A DNA stretch of 64,000 bases from Clostridium sp. chh4-2 (GTDB taxonomy: Bacteria; Bacillota; Clostridia; Lachnospirales; Lachnospiraceae): the NCBI RefSeq assembly GCF_002899675.1, contig NZ_PKUU01000008.1, positions 1-64,000 on the forward strand, written 5' to 3'. The notes under the pieces are model-generated. The model did not search any database. It was given only the letters and a program-made list of their open reading frames with translations, and was not told where the DNA came from. Position 1 is the stretch's first letter. Each line of letters starts with the position of its first letter. This document shows, piece after piece, positions 35,079 through 43,929 of the stretch. Position numbers and translations under genes: made by a program.

Positions 35079-36326
35079 ATGGGAGAGGAAGTCAAAAAAC
35101 CACGCCGTCCGATCGACCCCAATTCAGCCAAATATAAGCTGAATCAGATCGTGGCAAAACAAAAACAGGATGTATGGGATGCAAAAGAAAGAGGAGAGAA
35201 GATCGGTTGGTGCGCCAGCAACTTTCCGGTAGAAATTATCGAAACTTTAGGCCTTTATGTCTGCTATCCGGAGAATCACGGGGCGGTAATCGGTGCAAAA
35301 GGCGGCGGAGAAAGGCTGTGCAGCAGTGCGGAAGGACAGGGCTATTCCAATGACCTCTGCGCATATGCCAGAATCAATTTCGGATATCTGAAAGAGAAGT
35401 CGGCTCCGGAAGAAGAGATGCCTATGCCGGACTATGTTCTCTGCTGCAACAACATCTGCGACTGCATGTTTAAATGGTATGAGAATCTTGCAAGGGAATG
35501 CAATATTCCGCTGTTTTTCCTGGATATTCCTTATAATCAGGACTATGAAGTGTCGGAAGCAACGATGGATTATGTAAAAGGACAGTGGTGGGATCTGATC
35601 TCAGAACTGGAAGAATTCCTTGGTAAGAAATGGGATGATGAAAAATTCAAAGAAGCCATGTACAACAGTAAACGTTCTAGTCAGGCATGGTTGGAGGCCT
35701 GCTACTGTGCAGAACATCAGCCGTCTCCATTTAACGGATTCGATCTGATGAACCATATGGCGGTTGCAACCGTTGCGAGAGGAAAGAAGGAAGCTTATGA
35801 GGCATTTGAACTTCTGATTTCTGAATATAAGAAGAATATTGAAGAAGGAAAGAGTACATACCGTGTGGAAGAAAAATATAGAATTATGTTTGAAGGCATC
35901 GCCTGCTGGCCATATCTGAGAGCCACGTCTTCCGCGCTGAGAGAGAGGGGAATCAATATGGTTTCCACCATTTATGCCCCTGCATTTGCATTTATCTATG
36001 ATGATTTTGACGGATTGATTAAAGCTTACTGTACAACGCCTAACGGAGTATGTCTGGAACACTCCAGAGACCTTCGTGCGGATCTTTGTAAGAGAACCCA
36101 TACAGACGGCTTGCTGGTACATACAAACCGTTCCTGCAAGGCATGGAGCGGCAGCAACTACGAGATGACCCGCCAGGTGGGCGAGCTCTGCGGCATTCCG
36201 GTAGTGGCATTTGACGGAGATCAGGCAGACCCGCGTAATTTCTCAGAAGCCCAGTATATAACAAGAGTTCAGGGACTTCAGGAATTGATGGATGAGAACA
36301 AGAGCAGGAAAGAGGAGGGCAGATAG
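35079..36326 (+). CDS. 2-hydroxyacyl-CoA dehydratase, subunit A (HgdA/FldB type)
   Basis: About 415 aa. Member of the HgdA/FldB/BcrC superfamily: an N-terminal CASNFPVEIIETLGLYVCYPEN segment with a cluster-ligand Cys, CCNNICDCMFKWYENLA, and HTDGLLVHTNRSCKAWSG near the C-terminus. The enzyme removes water from (R)-2-hydroxyacyl-CoA in amino-acid fermentation using [4Fe-4S] clusters and needs an ATP-dependent activator, absent here. The acyl group (glutaryl, isocaproyl, phenyllactyl, lactyl) cannot be told. ATG 35079 has CAGGAGG 8 bases upstream. Confidence 0.85.
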   Translation: MGEEVKKPRRPIDPNSAKYKLNQIVAKQKQDVWDAKERGEKIGWCASNFPVEIIETLGLYVCYPENHGAVIGAKGGGERLCSSAEGQGYSNDLCAYARINFGYLKEKSAPEEEMPMPDYVLCCNNICDCMFKWYENLARECNIPLFFLDIPYNQDYEVSEATMDYVKGQWWDLISELEEFLGKKWDDEKFKEAMYNSKRSSQAWLEACYCAEHQPSPFNGFDLMNHMAVATVARGKKEAYEAFELLISEYKKNIEEGKSTYRVEEKYRIMFEGIACWPYLRATSSALRERGINMVSTIYAPAFAFIYDDFDGLIKAYCTTPNGVCLEHSRDLRADLCKRTHTDGLLVHTNRSCKAWSGSNYEMTRQVGELCGIPVVAFDGDQADPRNFSEAQYITRVQGLQELMDENKSRKEEGR

Positions 36327-36328
36327 CG

Positions 36329-37450
36329 ATGGCAGATAGAAAGGAGTTATTCTCACGTTTTCATGAAATTGCCGTTTCTCCGAAAAAACAGATGGAGAAA
36401 TATAAAGAACAGGGAAAGAAGATCGTTCTCTGCGTTCCAGGATATACGCCGGATGAAATCATTCATTCCATGGGGATGGTGCCGATGGGAACCTGGGGAG
36501 CTGATATTCAGCTGAAAGAAGCAAAACGCTATTTCCCGGCATTTATCTGCAGCATTCTGCAGTCTGTGCTGGAACTTGGAATTACAGGAGAGTATGAAGG
36601 GGCCTGTGCCATCGTAATTCCTCATCTTTGCGATTCATTAAGAAGCATCGGACAGAACTGGAAAGTGGCGGTTCCGTCCATTCCGTTTATTCAGATGAAC
36701 TATCCGCAAAACCGCAAGATTGAGGCCGGAAAGAGATTTACAAAGGCAGGATACCAGAGAGTGATTGCAGATTTGGAAAATGCATCGGGACTGGCATTTT
36801 CTGATGAAGAACTGGCAAAATCCAATGAGATTTATAACGAGCACAATGCGGTGATGAGAGAATTTGCAGAATTGGCAGAGACTCGCAGCATGAGTGCACA
36901 GGAACGGAATGACGTATTTAAAAGCGCTTATTTTATGCTGAAAGAGGAACATACTGAATTAGTGCGTGAATTAAATGAAGTGCTGAAAGCAGAACCTGAG
37001 GATACTTCCCATAAGATCAGGATCGTCACATCCGGAATTCTGGCCGACAGTCCTGCACTTTTAAAGATCTTGGATGATAATAATATGAAGATTGTGGCTG
37101 ACGATGTGCTTCATGAATCCAGACAGTACAGAACTGACGTTAAACCGGCGGAAACTGCGTTAGACGGCCTCGTTAACAAATTCTCTGAGATGGATCACTG
37201 CTCTCTGTTATATAACCGGCATAAGAACCATGTGGACTATGTGGTCGACCTGGTAAAAGAACACCATGCGTCAGGACTTCTGATGATCATGACAAAATTC
37301 TGTGATCCGGAAGAGTTTGACTATGTATTTATCAAAAAGTTATGTGAGGAACAGGGAATTTCCATGATTTCGGTTGAAGTCGACAGACAGATGGTTCATT
37401 ATGAACAGGCGGCAACGATCATTGAAAGCTGGAAAGAAATGATGATGTAA
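36329..37450 (+). CDS. 2-hydroxyacyl-CoA dehydratase, subunit B (HgdB/FldC type)
   Basis: 373 aa, second subunit of the dehydratase, two bases after the first gene. Typical segments are VLCVPGYTPDEIIHSMGMVPMG, CAIVIPHLCDSLRSIGQNW and RIVTSGILADSPALLKIL; MTKFCDPEEFDYVFIKKLCEEQGI includes the likely cluster Cys near the C-terminus. It forms a heterodimer with subunit A. Confidence 0.85.
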   Translation: MADRKELFSRFHEIAVSPKKQMEKYKEQGKKIVLCVPGYTPDEIIHSMGMVPMGTWGADIQLKEAKRYFPAFICSILQSVLELGITGEYEGACAIVIPHLCDSLRSIGQNWKVAVPSIPFIQMNYPQNRKIEAGKRFTKAGYQRVIADLENASGLAFSDEELAKSNEIYNEHNAVMREFAELAETRSMSAQERNDVFKSAYFMLKEEHTELVRELNEVLKAEPEDTSHKIRIVTSGILADSPALLKILDDNNMKIVADDVLHESRQYRTDVKPAETALDGLVNKFSEMDHCSLLYNRHKNHVDYVVDLVKEHHASGLLMIMTKFCDPEEFDYVFIKKLCEEQGISMISVEVDRQMVHYEQAATIIESWKEMMM

Positions 37451-37463
37451 TTGTAATTATTTT

Positions 37464-37496
37464 TGCGGTACTGCATTTTGCGGTGCCGCATTTTTT
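37464..37496 (+). terminator. terminator of the dehydratase operon
   Basis: TGCGGTAC (37464-37471) and GTGCCGCA (37483-37490) with one wobble pair, then TTTTTT. Confidence 0.85.
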
Positions 37497-37598
37497 GTTA
37501 TAGAAAAATACTCCTATGGCATAGAAAAGCTCTCCGAGGCACTCCACAACAGATAAAGGCTGCCGCTGACCGGATTTTTTTGTAAAATAGTGAAAATT

Positions 37599-37627
37599 TT
37601 CACCCATTAGGGAAATCATGATATAAT
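37599..37627 (+). promoter_or_regulatory. promoter of the VanZ-DUF2809 gene
   Basis: TTCACC (37599-37604), 17-bp spacer, TATAAT (37622-37627), about 45 bases before the ATG. A TGAAAATTTTCA palindrome (37591-37602) overlaps the -35. Confidence 0.65.
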
Positions 37628-37672
37628 GAGGAAAGACATAACAATACCGCATAGAACGGGAGAACTTAAAAG

Positions 37673-38527
37673 ATGGAAAATAAAAAAACGCTGAAAAGAA
37701 TCTTCCTCCTACTAGCAACCGTTGGGTGGATGTTGATAATCTTTTCATTTTCGGCAAAACCGGCCGATGAATCGACTCAGATGAGCCACGAAACCGGAAA
37801 AATAGTGGCAAAAATAATCAATCCGGATTTTAACCGATGGAGCCCGGATCTCCAAAGCAATTATGTGGAACAGATTGATTTTGCGGTGAGAAAGTCTGCT
37901 CATGCATCGGAATATGCGCTGCTGGGTGTGCTGCTGTTTTTTACGGTTACTGAATGGGCGGCTTATTTTAAATGGAGCTGGATTGGAAAACACCGGGCGC
38001 TGGCTGTCTGGATGATCGGAACCTGCTATGCCGCCAGCGACGAGTTCCACCAATATTTCGTGCCGGGGAGAAGCTGTCAGATGTCGGATGTTTTGCTGGA
38101 TAGCGCCGGTGTTTTGGCGGGAATTGCATTGTGCCTGATTTTAATCAGATTTGCATCTGCCCGCCTGAATTATTTGATCAGTTTTTTGATTCTGATGGCT
38201 GTGGAGACGTACATTGCGGTCAATGTCCACGATCAGTTTATACGCCCCTATATAGGAGATGTACTGGTTGTGATCGTTCTGTACTGTTTTATCAGAATAA
38301 TTGTGCCGAATGGAATCAAACGCCTTCCGCTCTATCTCTTTCTGTTTTCAACGGCCGTAGAGGTGGGACAGTATTTTAATCTGGCCGCCATGCTGGGGCT
38401 TGGTGGAAACCGGCTTGCTAGGATCATACTGGGTTCCACCTTTGACTGGAAAGATATTGGATGTTATGGAGCCGGCTGTATTATCCTTTGGATCTGGGAG
38501 AAAAGCAGGGACAGGAAGTTTTTTTAG
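37673..38527 (+). CDS. VanZ-DUF2809 fusion membrane protein
   Basis: 284 aa with about eight hydrophobic segments. The N-terminal half is VanZ-like (FSFSAKPADES, KSAHASEYALLGVLLF, ASDEFHQYFVPGRSCQMSDV). The C-terminal half, from FIRPYIGDVLVVIVLYCFIR to RIILGSTFDWKDIGCYGAG, matches DUF2809. VanZ proteins are linked to glycopeptide resistance and cell-surface integrity; DUF2809 has no known role. The two domains often occur as separate genes, so a fusion suggests they work together. Confidence 0.82.
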   Translation: MENKKTLKRIFLLLATVGWMLIIFSFSAKPADESTQMSHETGKIVAKIINPDFNRWSPDLQSNYVEQIDFAVRKSAHASEYALLGVLLFFTVTEWAAYFKWSWIGKHRALAVWMIGTCYAASDEFHQYFVPGRSCQMSDVLLDSAGVLAGIALCLILIRFASARLNYLISFLILMAVETYIAVNVHDQFIRPYIGDVLVVIVLYCFIRIIVPNGIKRLPLYLFLFSTAVEVGQYFNLAAMLGLGGNRLARIILGSTFDWKDIGCYGAGCIILWIWEKSRDRKFF

Positions 38528-38589
38528 GTTGCTATTTTCCTGGAAAATCATTACAATAATTAGTAACAGACGGAGAAGGAGGCAATGGG

Positions 38590-39582
38590 ATGAATAGAGG
38601 AAGAAAGTACGGTTTATCAGCAATTTTGGCTGTGGCATTGACGTTGTCCGCAGCAATGCCGGGGTGGGCTGAAAAGGAAGAGAGGACTCCGGTAGGAGAG
38701 GTCTTTCTCTCCTTTGATTCCAGCATTGAGGCAGGTGAAAGCGGCGGCAGTGTGGATGTGAACGTGGAAGCCGGGGCGTGTGAAGTGGACCGTGTGGAAA
38801 TTGTCGGTGAAAAAACTGTGTGGTCCGGCGGGGACGAGCCAAAGATCAAAGTTTATCTGAGTGCGGAAGACGGATACTATTTTGCAAAAACCGGGAAGAG
38901 TATGTTTGGACTGATCGGTGAAAATGCGAAATATGTGAGCGCCCATACGAAGAATGATAAAGAAACATTGGTTTTAACCGTCAAATTGGATGAGCTGGAA
39001 GCGGGAGATATCTTTGTCAGCAATCTGGTTTGGGATGCCACAATCGGCCATGCCAGCTGGGACCCGTCAGATGGAGCGAAGAAATACCGCGTCAGGCTGG
39101 TGCGTGGAAACACAAGCCTTGGATCAATTTATACGACAACAGAGACCAGCTATGATTTATCCGGACTGATTGACCGGGAAGGTGTTTATTATTTTAAAGT
39201 TCAGGCGGTTGACGGCGGTAATAACTCAGGCGACTGGATCGAATCTCCCAGCCTTTACATCAAGAAAGAGGACATACCTGAAATCAAAGCCAACAGCAGC
39301 GCAATAAAACAGAATCCGGGAGCAGGCCCCGGAACCGGAAAATGGGTTCAGGATGAAAAGGGCTGGTGGTTCCAGAATTCAGATCAAAGCTATCCATACA
39401 GCTGCTGGCAGAAGATCAACGGCGAATGGTATTCCTTTGACGAACAAGGATACATGCAGACCGGATGGGTGTGCTGGAACGATAAATGGTATTACTGCGA
39501 TCTGGAAAGCGGAGCCATGTGGGCCGGAAAGACAACGCCTGACGGACATACAGTTGGATCTGACGGAGCAAGAAATGACTAA
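38590..39582 (+). CDS. secreted protein with fibronectin-III-like domain and cell-wall-binding repeats
   Basis: A 330-aa secreted protein. Signal peptide (cleavage near GWA-E, about residue 27), a beta-rich region to about 135, a fibronectin III-like domain (about 140-225: WDATIGHASWDPSDGAKKYRV ... YYFKVQAVDG), a linker and two or three Trp-rich choline-binding-type repeats (WVQDEKGWWFQN, WQKINGEWYSFDEQGYMQTGW, WNDKWYYCD). The repeats attach proteins to the cell wall. The same repeat type ends the 910-aa protein at 41084-43816, so both are probably surface proteins. Confidence 0.8.
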   Translation: MNRGRKYGLSAILAVALTLSAAMPGWAEKEERTPVGEVFLSFDSSIEAGESGGSVDVNVEAGACEVDRVEIVGEKTVWSGGDEPKIKVYLSAEDGYYFAKTGKSMFGLIGENAKYVSAHTKNDKETLVLTVKLDELEAGDIFVSNLVWDATIGHASWDPSDGAKKYRVRLVRGNTSLGSIYTTTETSYDLSGLIDREGVYYFKVQAVDGGNNSGDWIESPSLYIKKEDIPEIKANSSAIKQNPGAGPGTGKWVQDEKGWWFQNSDQSYPYSCWQKINGEWYSFDEQGYMQTGWVCWNDKWYYCDLESGAMWAGKTTPDGHTVGSDGARND

Positions 39583-39615
39583 AGTGTTTTACATCTTTGT
39601 TTAGACGGCTAAGAG

Positions 39616-39911
39616 ACGCCGGAAAGAAAGGGAAACCTGGGCGGGCGGCGGAAAATGGAAACAGATAGGGGATTCGGGTTACGACCCTAAGAGATACTAG
39701 GCCGGCAAGAGCGGAAAAAGGCAGCGCGGCGCCATTCACGATGAACTCTTTATGACTTCATCGTTCAGTGGCGCCTCAAATACTGATTCGGAATTCAGTA
39801 TTTGTCTGCCTTTTTCCGCTCTTGCCGACCAAGTATCACTAAGGGTCTGCACACGATCCCCTATCTGTTTCCATTTTCCGCCGCCCGCCCAGGTTTCCCC
39901 TTCTTTCCGGC
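39616..39911 (+). repeat. long covarying hairpin element A1 (full length)
   Basis: Stem P1 pairs 39619-39673 with 39856-39910 at 54 of 55 positions. An internal loop follows (TCGGGTTAC, 39674-39682, facing TGCACACG, 39848-39855). Stem P2 pairs 39683-39724 with 39806-39847, with four mismatches, mostly A.A. At the top is a three-way junction: P3 (GGCGCC/GGCGCC with ACGATGAA/TTCATCGT and loop CTCTTTATGAC) and P4 (39777-39804, CAAATACTGA/TCAGTATTTG). Homologous to B1 (same orientation) and B2 (opposite). The downstream flank CTTGGCTAGCTGAGG is shared with B1. Family not recognised. Confidence 0.9.
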
Positions 39912-39939
39912 TGTTGCTTGGCTAGCTGAGGAAAAAAAT

Positions 39940-39990
39940 TTATGTAAAGGGTGAAGGCTTTTTCGAAAATGCCTTGAGGGTCTATGTAAA
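39940..39990. repeat. short palindromic repeat (SPR), copy 3
   Basis: TTATGTAAAGGGTGAAGGC, central TTTTTCGAAAAT, then GCCTTGAGGGTCTATGTAAA. The core matches copies 1 and 2; the outer arms have diverged. It lies exactly between hairpin elements A1 and A2, as the tandem array does between B1 and B2. Confidence 0.85.
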
Positions 39991-40050
39991 TTTGGGTCAA
40001 CATAGGTACCTATACAATAGCATTGTTTTTAAAACGGGCAGGGAAAAACA

Positions 40051-40106
40051 GCATGGAATGGGGAGGCGGTCCCTTCGTCTTTCGGTTCCGCCTCCCCATT
40101 CTGTGC
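40051..40106 (-). repeat. miniature hairpin element A2
   Basis: The 19-bp stem of 40051-40069 and 40088-40106 pairs completely if two G.T wobbles are allowed; the loop is 18 bases. Its base (GGAATGGGGAGGCGG) and the flank GCGTATCTTTTACAAAT match the base and flank of full-length element B2 (GGAATCGGGAGGCGG, GCGTATCTTTCACAAAT), and the region before it (about 40002-40031, ACATAGGTACCTAT to ATTGTTTTTAA) also matches that before B2. It is therefore B2's counterpart with the interior lost. Confidence 0.8.
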
Positions 40107-40158
40107 GTATCTTTTACAAATACATGAAAGGATAATTCACGTACCCCAATTTTTTAGG

Positions 40159-40962
40159 TTAAATTCTATTTTCCAGCCAATGAATTGCATCCTGAATTAC
40201 TTCATCGCGGCAGTATTCATTAAATATTTCGTGAAAGAGCCCGCCGTAGATCTTCATCTGTTTATCCGTGGATGAAACGGATGAGAAGAAATCGTAGGTA
40301 TCCTGAACATTGACCAGTCCGTCTTTTTCACCGTGGAGCATGAGAACCGGATAACGGAAATTTTGAACATTGGATGCAAACCAATCGAGGCCGCCACAGA
40401 GGGCATAACAAAGTCCGGTTGTAAATGTCTTTGTATTATAAGGATCTTTTCCATACCAATCCACCACTTCGGCAACGGAGCAAACTCCTGCGCCTAATTC
40501 GTTGGGAAGCTGGGTATGGGGGTCCAGGTCTTTTGGAACGCCTGTGATCAGTCCGCCGTTGTCTTTTACAAGAGCGCCGCTGCTGATGATGCCTCTCAGC
40601 TTTTTGTCCGTGTACTTGGCGCCGTAGAGGGCTACCGTAAAACCGCCCATGCTGTGTCCGATTAAAAATACCGGAACATCAGGATTTTCCTGGATTGCCA
40701 TGTCGACAATCACATTGGTATCGTCAAGCAGCTCATTGAAGTCTTCATAATAGGTGCGTTCGCCCTCTGAACGTCCGTGGCCGCGGTGATCGAAGCGGTA
40801 AGTTCCGATTCCGGCTTTGTGGAACAGATCGGCGAAGTAGTCGTAACGCCCCTGGTGTTCGCAGAGTCCGTGGACAATGACTGCTACGGCTTTGCATGAA
40901 TCAGGGACTTCCTTGTTTAGATACAGTTTTGTGTTGTCGTAAGAAGATATCATTTCTCCCAT
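40159..40962 (-). CDS. alpha/beta hydrolase, monoacylglycerol-lipase-like
   Basis: 267 aa with the Hydrolase_4 pattern: VIVHGLCEHQGRYDYFAD, FDHRGHGRSEGER, nucleophile elbow GHSMGG (Ser104), acid in HGEKDGLVN and catalytic His in GGLFHEIFNE. These are typical of monoacylglycerol lipases and lysophospholipases. No signal peptide. RBS AAAAGGGGG upstream on the minus strand. It is monocistronic and converges on the composite repeat region. Confidence 0.87.
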   Translation of the reverse strand: MGEMISSYDNTKLYLNKEVPDSCKAVAVIVHGLCEHQGRYDYFADLFHKAGIGTYRFDHRGHGRSEGERTYYEDFNELLDDTNVIVDMAIQENPDVPVFLIGHSMGGFTVALYGAKYTDKKLRGIISSGALVKDNGGLITGVPKDLDPHTQLPNELGAGVCSVAEVVDWYGKDPYNTKTFTTGLCYALCGGLDWFASNVQNFRYPVLMLHGEKDGLVNVQDTYDFFSSVSSTDKQMKIYGGLFHEIFNEYCRDEVIQDAIHWLENRI

Positions 40963-41083
40963 GTGAAAAACCCCCTTTTATTTTTTGTACCCCGTTACGT
41001 TTATTTTAACATAAGATGGAGGAAGATGCCAGGAAGTTGTTTGTATAGCGGATACTATATTATCGGGTTGAGTTCCTGATGTT

Positions 41084-43816
41084 TTACGGAATCCATACTC
41101 CGTGTTCATCCACCCGGTAATCATCCGGCGTCTTGCCGTTAATTAACAGTGCACCTCTCATTTTTCCGGTTTCATTTCTGAAATAATACCATTTTCCAAG
41201 AATCTGATGCCAGCCGGTATACATGGAACCGCGGTGTCCGTCAGACTGGTCGTGGAGAAAATACTGGTTGTTGTTCCAAGTCAGCCAGCCGTCGGCCATA
41301 TAGCCGGAGCTGTTAAAGTAATACCAGTCGTAAGAATTTCCGTATGGGAGATAGGCCCATTGTGAGGACGGATAAGTTCCGTTGTCATAACGATACCACC
41401 AGCCTGTCTGATCCTGAATCCAACGTCCGTTTAATTCACTGCCGAAAGAGCCATTTTCTTCACTTTGACCATTTCCAGTGTTCCCGCCATCATTGTGGTT
41501 TGGGTCCTCAACATCCGGCTCTACGTATTTATATCCCATGATAAAGGGGCTGAAATTATCCACTGTAACCCGGATTCCCTGTTCGGTCAGTTCAAACGGA
41601 ACGAAATAAGGATTGCCTGACGAAGGAATATGGAGTATGGAAATATCGTAGTTATGAGGATTCTTCTGCATATTTTCATCAGGATAGGCGATTATGAAGG
41701 TAGCGCCTTTATCCTGAATTTCATCGCCTGTAATCACGTTGATCAATTGAATTTCCATCGGAAGAATGATGGTATCTTCGTCAAATTCAGGGTGGATCAT
41801 GATTTGTTTATCAATTGTTTCCTGAATATCGGGAGTTACTTTTTTGGCAACTAGTACATAGCCGGATTCCTCAGGCACTTTTTCCGGAATCAGGGAAGCG
41901 GCGGGTTCTGCAACTGTTAGTTCCGCTTCCACTGAAACCAGATTGTATTCTACGGATTGTTTGTAGGCGGTAAGCGTTGTTTTTCCCGGCTTTTTCATTG
42001 TGACTTTGCCGTTCTCATCAATTTCTGCAACCGATGGGTTGCTGCTGGAATAGTGAAGTTTGAGAGAGTCCTCTCCTCCGGTTACATCTATTACAAAAGC
42101 AGGTTCTCCGATAGTTTTTTTAATCCTGCCGCCGGTTATGGCTTCCATGATTAACGGAGACTGGTCTTTCAGCTCCACCTCTTCCAAAGAGGTTATAATT
42201 TCTGCACCGCCTTCTAAGTCATTTATTGTAGCCGTGTCCATATCATCACGTTCGATTTCGGTTCCGTCTATAGAGGCAGAGGAGAAACGGTATCCTTTTG
42301 GAGGAACGAGAGAGAGTTGGTTTATAATTCCGCTGTCTATTGTAAATTCAGTTTCAGAACTTATAACCAGGCTTATCTTATCAATCGAGCCGGAAGCTCC
42401 GCAGTCAATATATCCTTCCGGCAGAAAAAGTAAGCCTTCCATTCCTTCATCCTCTGTTTCATCATATACAGAATTCAGAAATGTGTATTGAATGCTGCCT
42501 ATATTAACATGGAGATCATCATCAGGGTCATCACATTCTTCGCCGACGTAGCATCCGGCACCAATCAAAGAAAATTCTTCCGTAAACCAGTGGGTGCCGT
42601 TAACAGTACAGGAATCGAGTGTTACATCGATATTATTTATATGGATATCATAAACACCCTCATAAATGCCGCCTGCCTGGATACTGGCAATATTGCTGTT
42701 TTTCCCATATATGCGGATGGTTCCGGTATCCACATTACCTTCGTAAGTGCCGTTGCAGGCGCCTAGGATATCTCCTTCCACGATACTGTCAGAAATCTCC
42801 ATATTAACGGAACCACATGTTAATATGGGGTGAATTTCCCGGTTGCCATCAAATATATGGCTTCCGCACAACCCGTCTCCCAGAATAAGATGGCTCCCTT
42901 CGACCACTACGTTTGACCGTCCAAGCGCTGCATTTGTCCCTTTCCCTTTGGAATAGCTTCCGCCGCTGATCATGTCCACATCAATAGTTGAGTCTTTAAT
43001 TGTCAGGCGGGTTTCCTTAATGGATATATTGGGGCCGTCATAATCTGCATAAAAATTAACATTTGAGCCGCAATAGATCTGATTGTAATGACCGTCAGTC
43101 AAATCCGCTCCGTCAATGGTCAGTTTTGAGATCCCTGAAATCCTGGCATCGATTCCGGATTCCGTCACCAGATTTCCGCCGCAGCAATTGCGAAAATCAC
43201 CGCCTGTTATAGTCAGATCCGTGGATGGAACTCCTTCGTTAAGCCCTCCGCCTACTAATCGATCCACCCATCCTGCCTGAAAAACCATGGGTATGCCGTT
43301 AGCAACTACGGAAACAGGGGTGGTCTCGCCGATCTGATAGTTATCATCCCCGCCGATAATGATTTTTTCAATCCCTTTATCCCTGGGAAATACAATTGTA
43401 TCCGTGTCACTTGTGTCACCCTGCAATTCGATTGTCAGAATTCCCGTATCGCTTCCCAAGTCGTCTAATACATCGGCAATGGAGGAATAAGCCCCTTCGT
43501 CCTGCGATCCCACAACTGCGGTGGTGCCGGAGCCGTCCCTGTTGAGGCTCATGAGCATTACGTCATTGGTATCGTTAATCAGTTCTTCCCCGTCGGAACT
43601 GCTGGCGGTTGGATAGGTTTCATCCGCCGCATCCGTCTCATTTTCCGTGTCTTCATCGTCCAATCTTTCTGCATTTGAACTGCTGGCATAAGCGGTGATT
43701 CCCCAGCCGCTTTTTCCTTTGCCCCAAGTTCCGTTACCGGGCCATACCGGTATGCTGCTGAAAATGAGACATGCGGCCAATCCAACAGCAGCCTTTTGCT
43801 TCCACAATTTGTTCAT
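41084..43816 (-). CDS. large secreted surface protein with Big_2 domain and cell-wall-binding repeats
   Basis: 910 aa. Signal peptide (residues 1 to about 43), acidic Ser/Thr-rich linker, a long beta-helix-like region (about 125-520) with repeated short strands (LTITGGDFRNCCGGN, LTIKDSTIDVDMISGGSYSKG), a bacterial Ig-like group 2 domain (about 580-660, YSSSNPSVAEIDENGKVTM), a further beta domain, then C-terminal Trp-rich cell-wall-binding repeats (about 795-905, GRWIQDQTGWWYRYDNGTYP). Probably an adhesin or matrix protein. A c-di-GMP-I riboswitch and terminator lie in its leader. RBS GGAGAGGGG. Confidence 0.82.
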   Translation of the reverse strand: MNKLWKQKAAVGLAACLIFSSIPVWPGNGTWGKGKSGWGITAYASSSNAERLDDEDTENETDAADETYPTASSSDGEELINDTNDVMLMSLNRDGSGTTAVVGSQDEGAYSSIADVLDDLGSDTGILTIELQGDTSDTDTIVFPRDKGIEKIIIGGDDNYQIGETTPVSVVANGIPMVFQAGWVDRLVGGGLNEGVPSTDLTITGGDFRNCCGGNLVTESGIDARISGISKLTIDGADLTDGHYNQIYCGSNVNFYADYDGPNISIKETRLTIKDSTIDVDMISGGSYSKGKGTNAALGRSNVVVEGSHLILGDGLCGSHIFDGNREIHPILTCGSVNMEISDSIVEGDILGACNGTYEGNVDTGTIRIYGKNSNIASIQAGGIYEGVYDIHINNIDVTLDSCTVNGTHWFTEEFSLIGAGCYVGEECDDPDDDLHVNIGSIQYTFLNSVYDETEDEGMEGLLFLPEGYIDCGASGSIDKISLVISSETEFTIDSGIINQLSLVPPKGYRFSSASIDGTEIERDDMDTATINDLEGGAEIITSLEEVELKDQSPLIMEAITGGRIKKTIGEPAFVIDVTGGEDSLKLHYSSSNPSVAEIDENGKVTMKKPGKTTLTAYKQSVEYNLVSVEAELTVAEPAASLIPEKVPEESGYVLVAKKVTPDIQETIDKQIMIHPEFDEDTIILPMEIQLINVITGDEIQDKGATFIIAYPDENMQKNPHNYDISILHIPSSGNPYFVPFELTEQGIRVTVDNFSPFIMGYKYVEPDVEDPNHNDGGNTGNGQSEENGSFGSELNGRWIQDQTGWWYRYDNGTYPSSQWAYLPYGNSYDWYYFNSSGYMADGWLTWNNNQYFLHDQSDGHRGSMYTGWHQILGKWYYFRNETGKMRGALLINGKTPDDYRVDEHGVWIP

Positions 43817-43871
43817 TCGCTTCCCCTCTCCTTCTAAAATTCTGCAAAAGCCGGGCGCCAGTCTCAGCGGA

Positions 43872-43902
43872 AATAAAAAAGCAGACCTTGCTCCAGCCTG
43901 CT
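43872..43902 (-). terminator. riboswitch expression-platform terminator
   Basis: On the minus strand AGCAGGC / GTCTGCT form a stem with loop TGGAGCAAG, followed by TTTTTATTT. It lies between the c-di-GMP aptamer and the start codon at 43816. GGCTGG in its left half could pair instead with CCAGCC at the 3' end of the aptamer, which gives an antiterminator alternative. A further hairpin CAGTCA/TGACTG lies between the two (about 43908-43924). Confidence 0.75.
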
Positions 43903-43929
43903 AAAACCCAGTCAATATCTGACTGAGCT

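Noticed and set aside
39349..39739. Open frames overlapping element A1 and the end of the 330-aa protein
   Set aside because: They owe their openness to G+C-rich hairpin arms, have no RBS, and are not conserved between A1 and B1 because the stems differ.
39616..39911. Reading the large hairpins as ordinary rho-independent terminators of the convergent genes
   Set aside because: Stems of 54-79 bp with conserved internal and apical loops go far beyond terminators, and no T-run follows the P1 arms. Terminator activity as a side effect remains possible.
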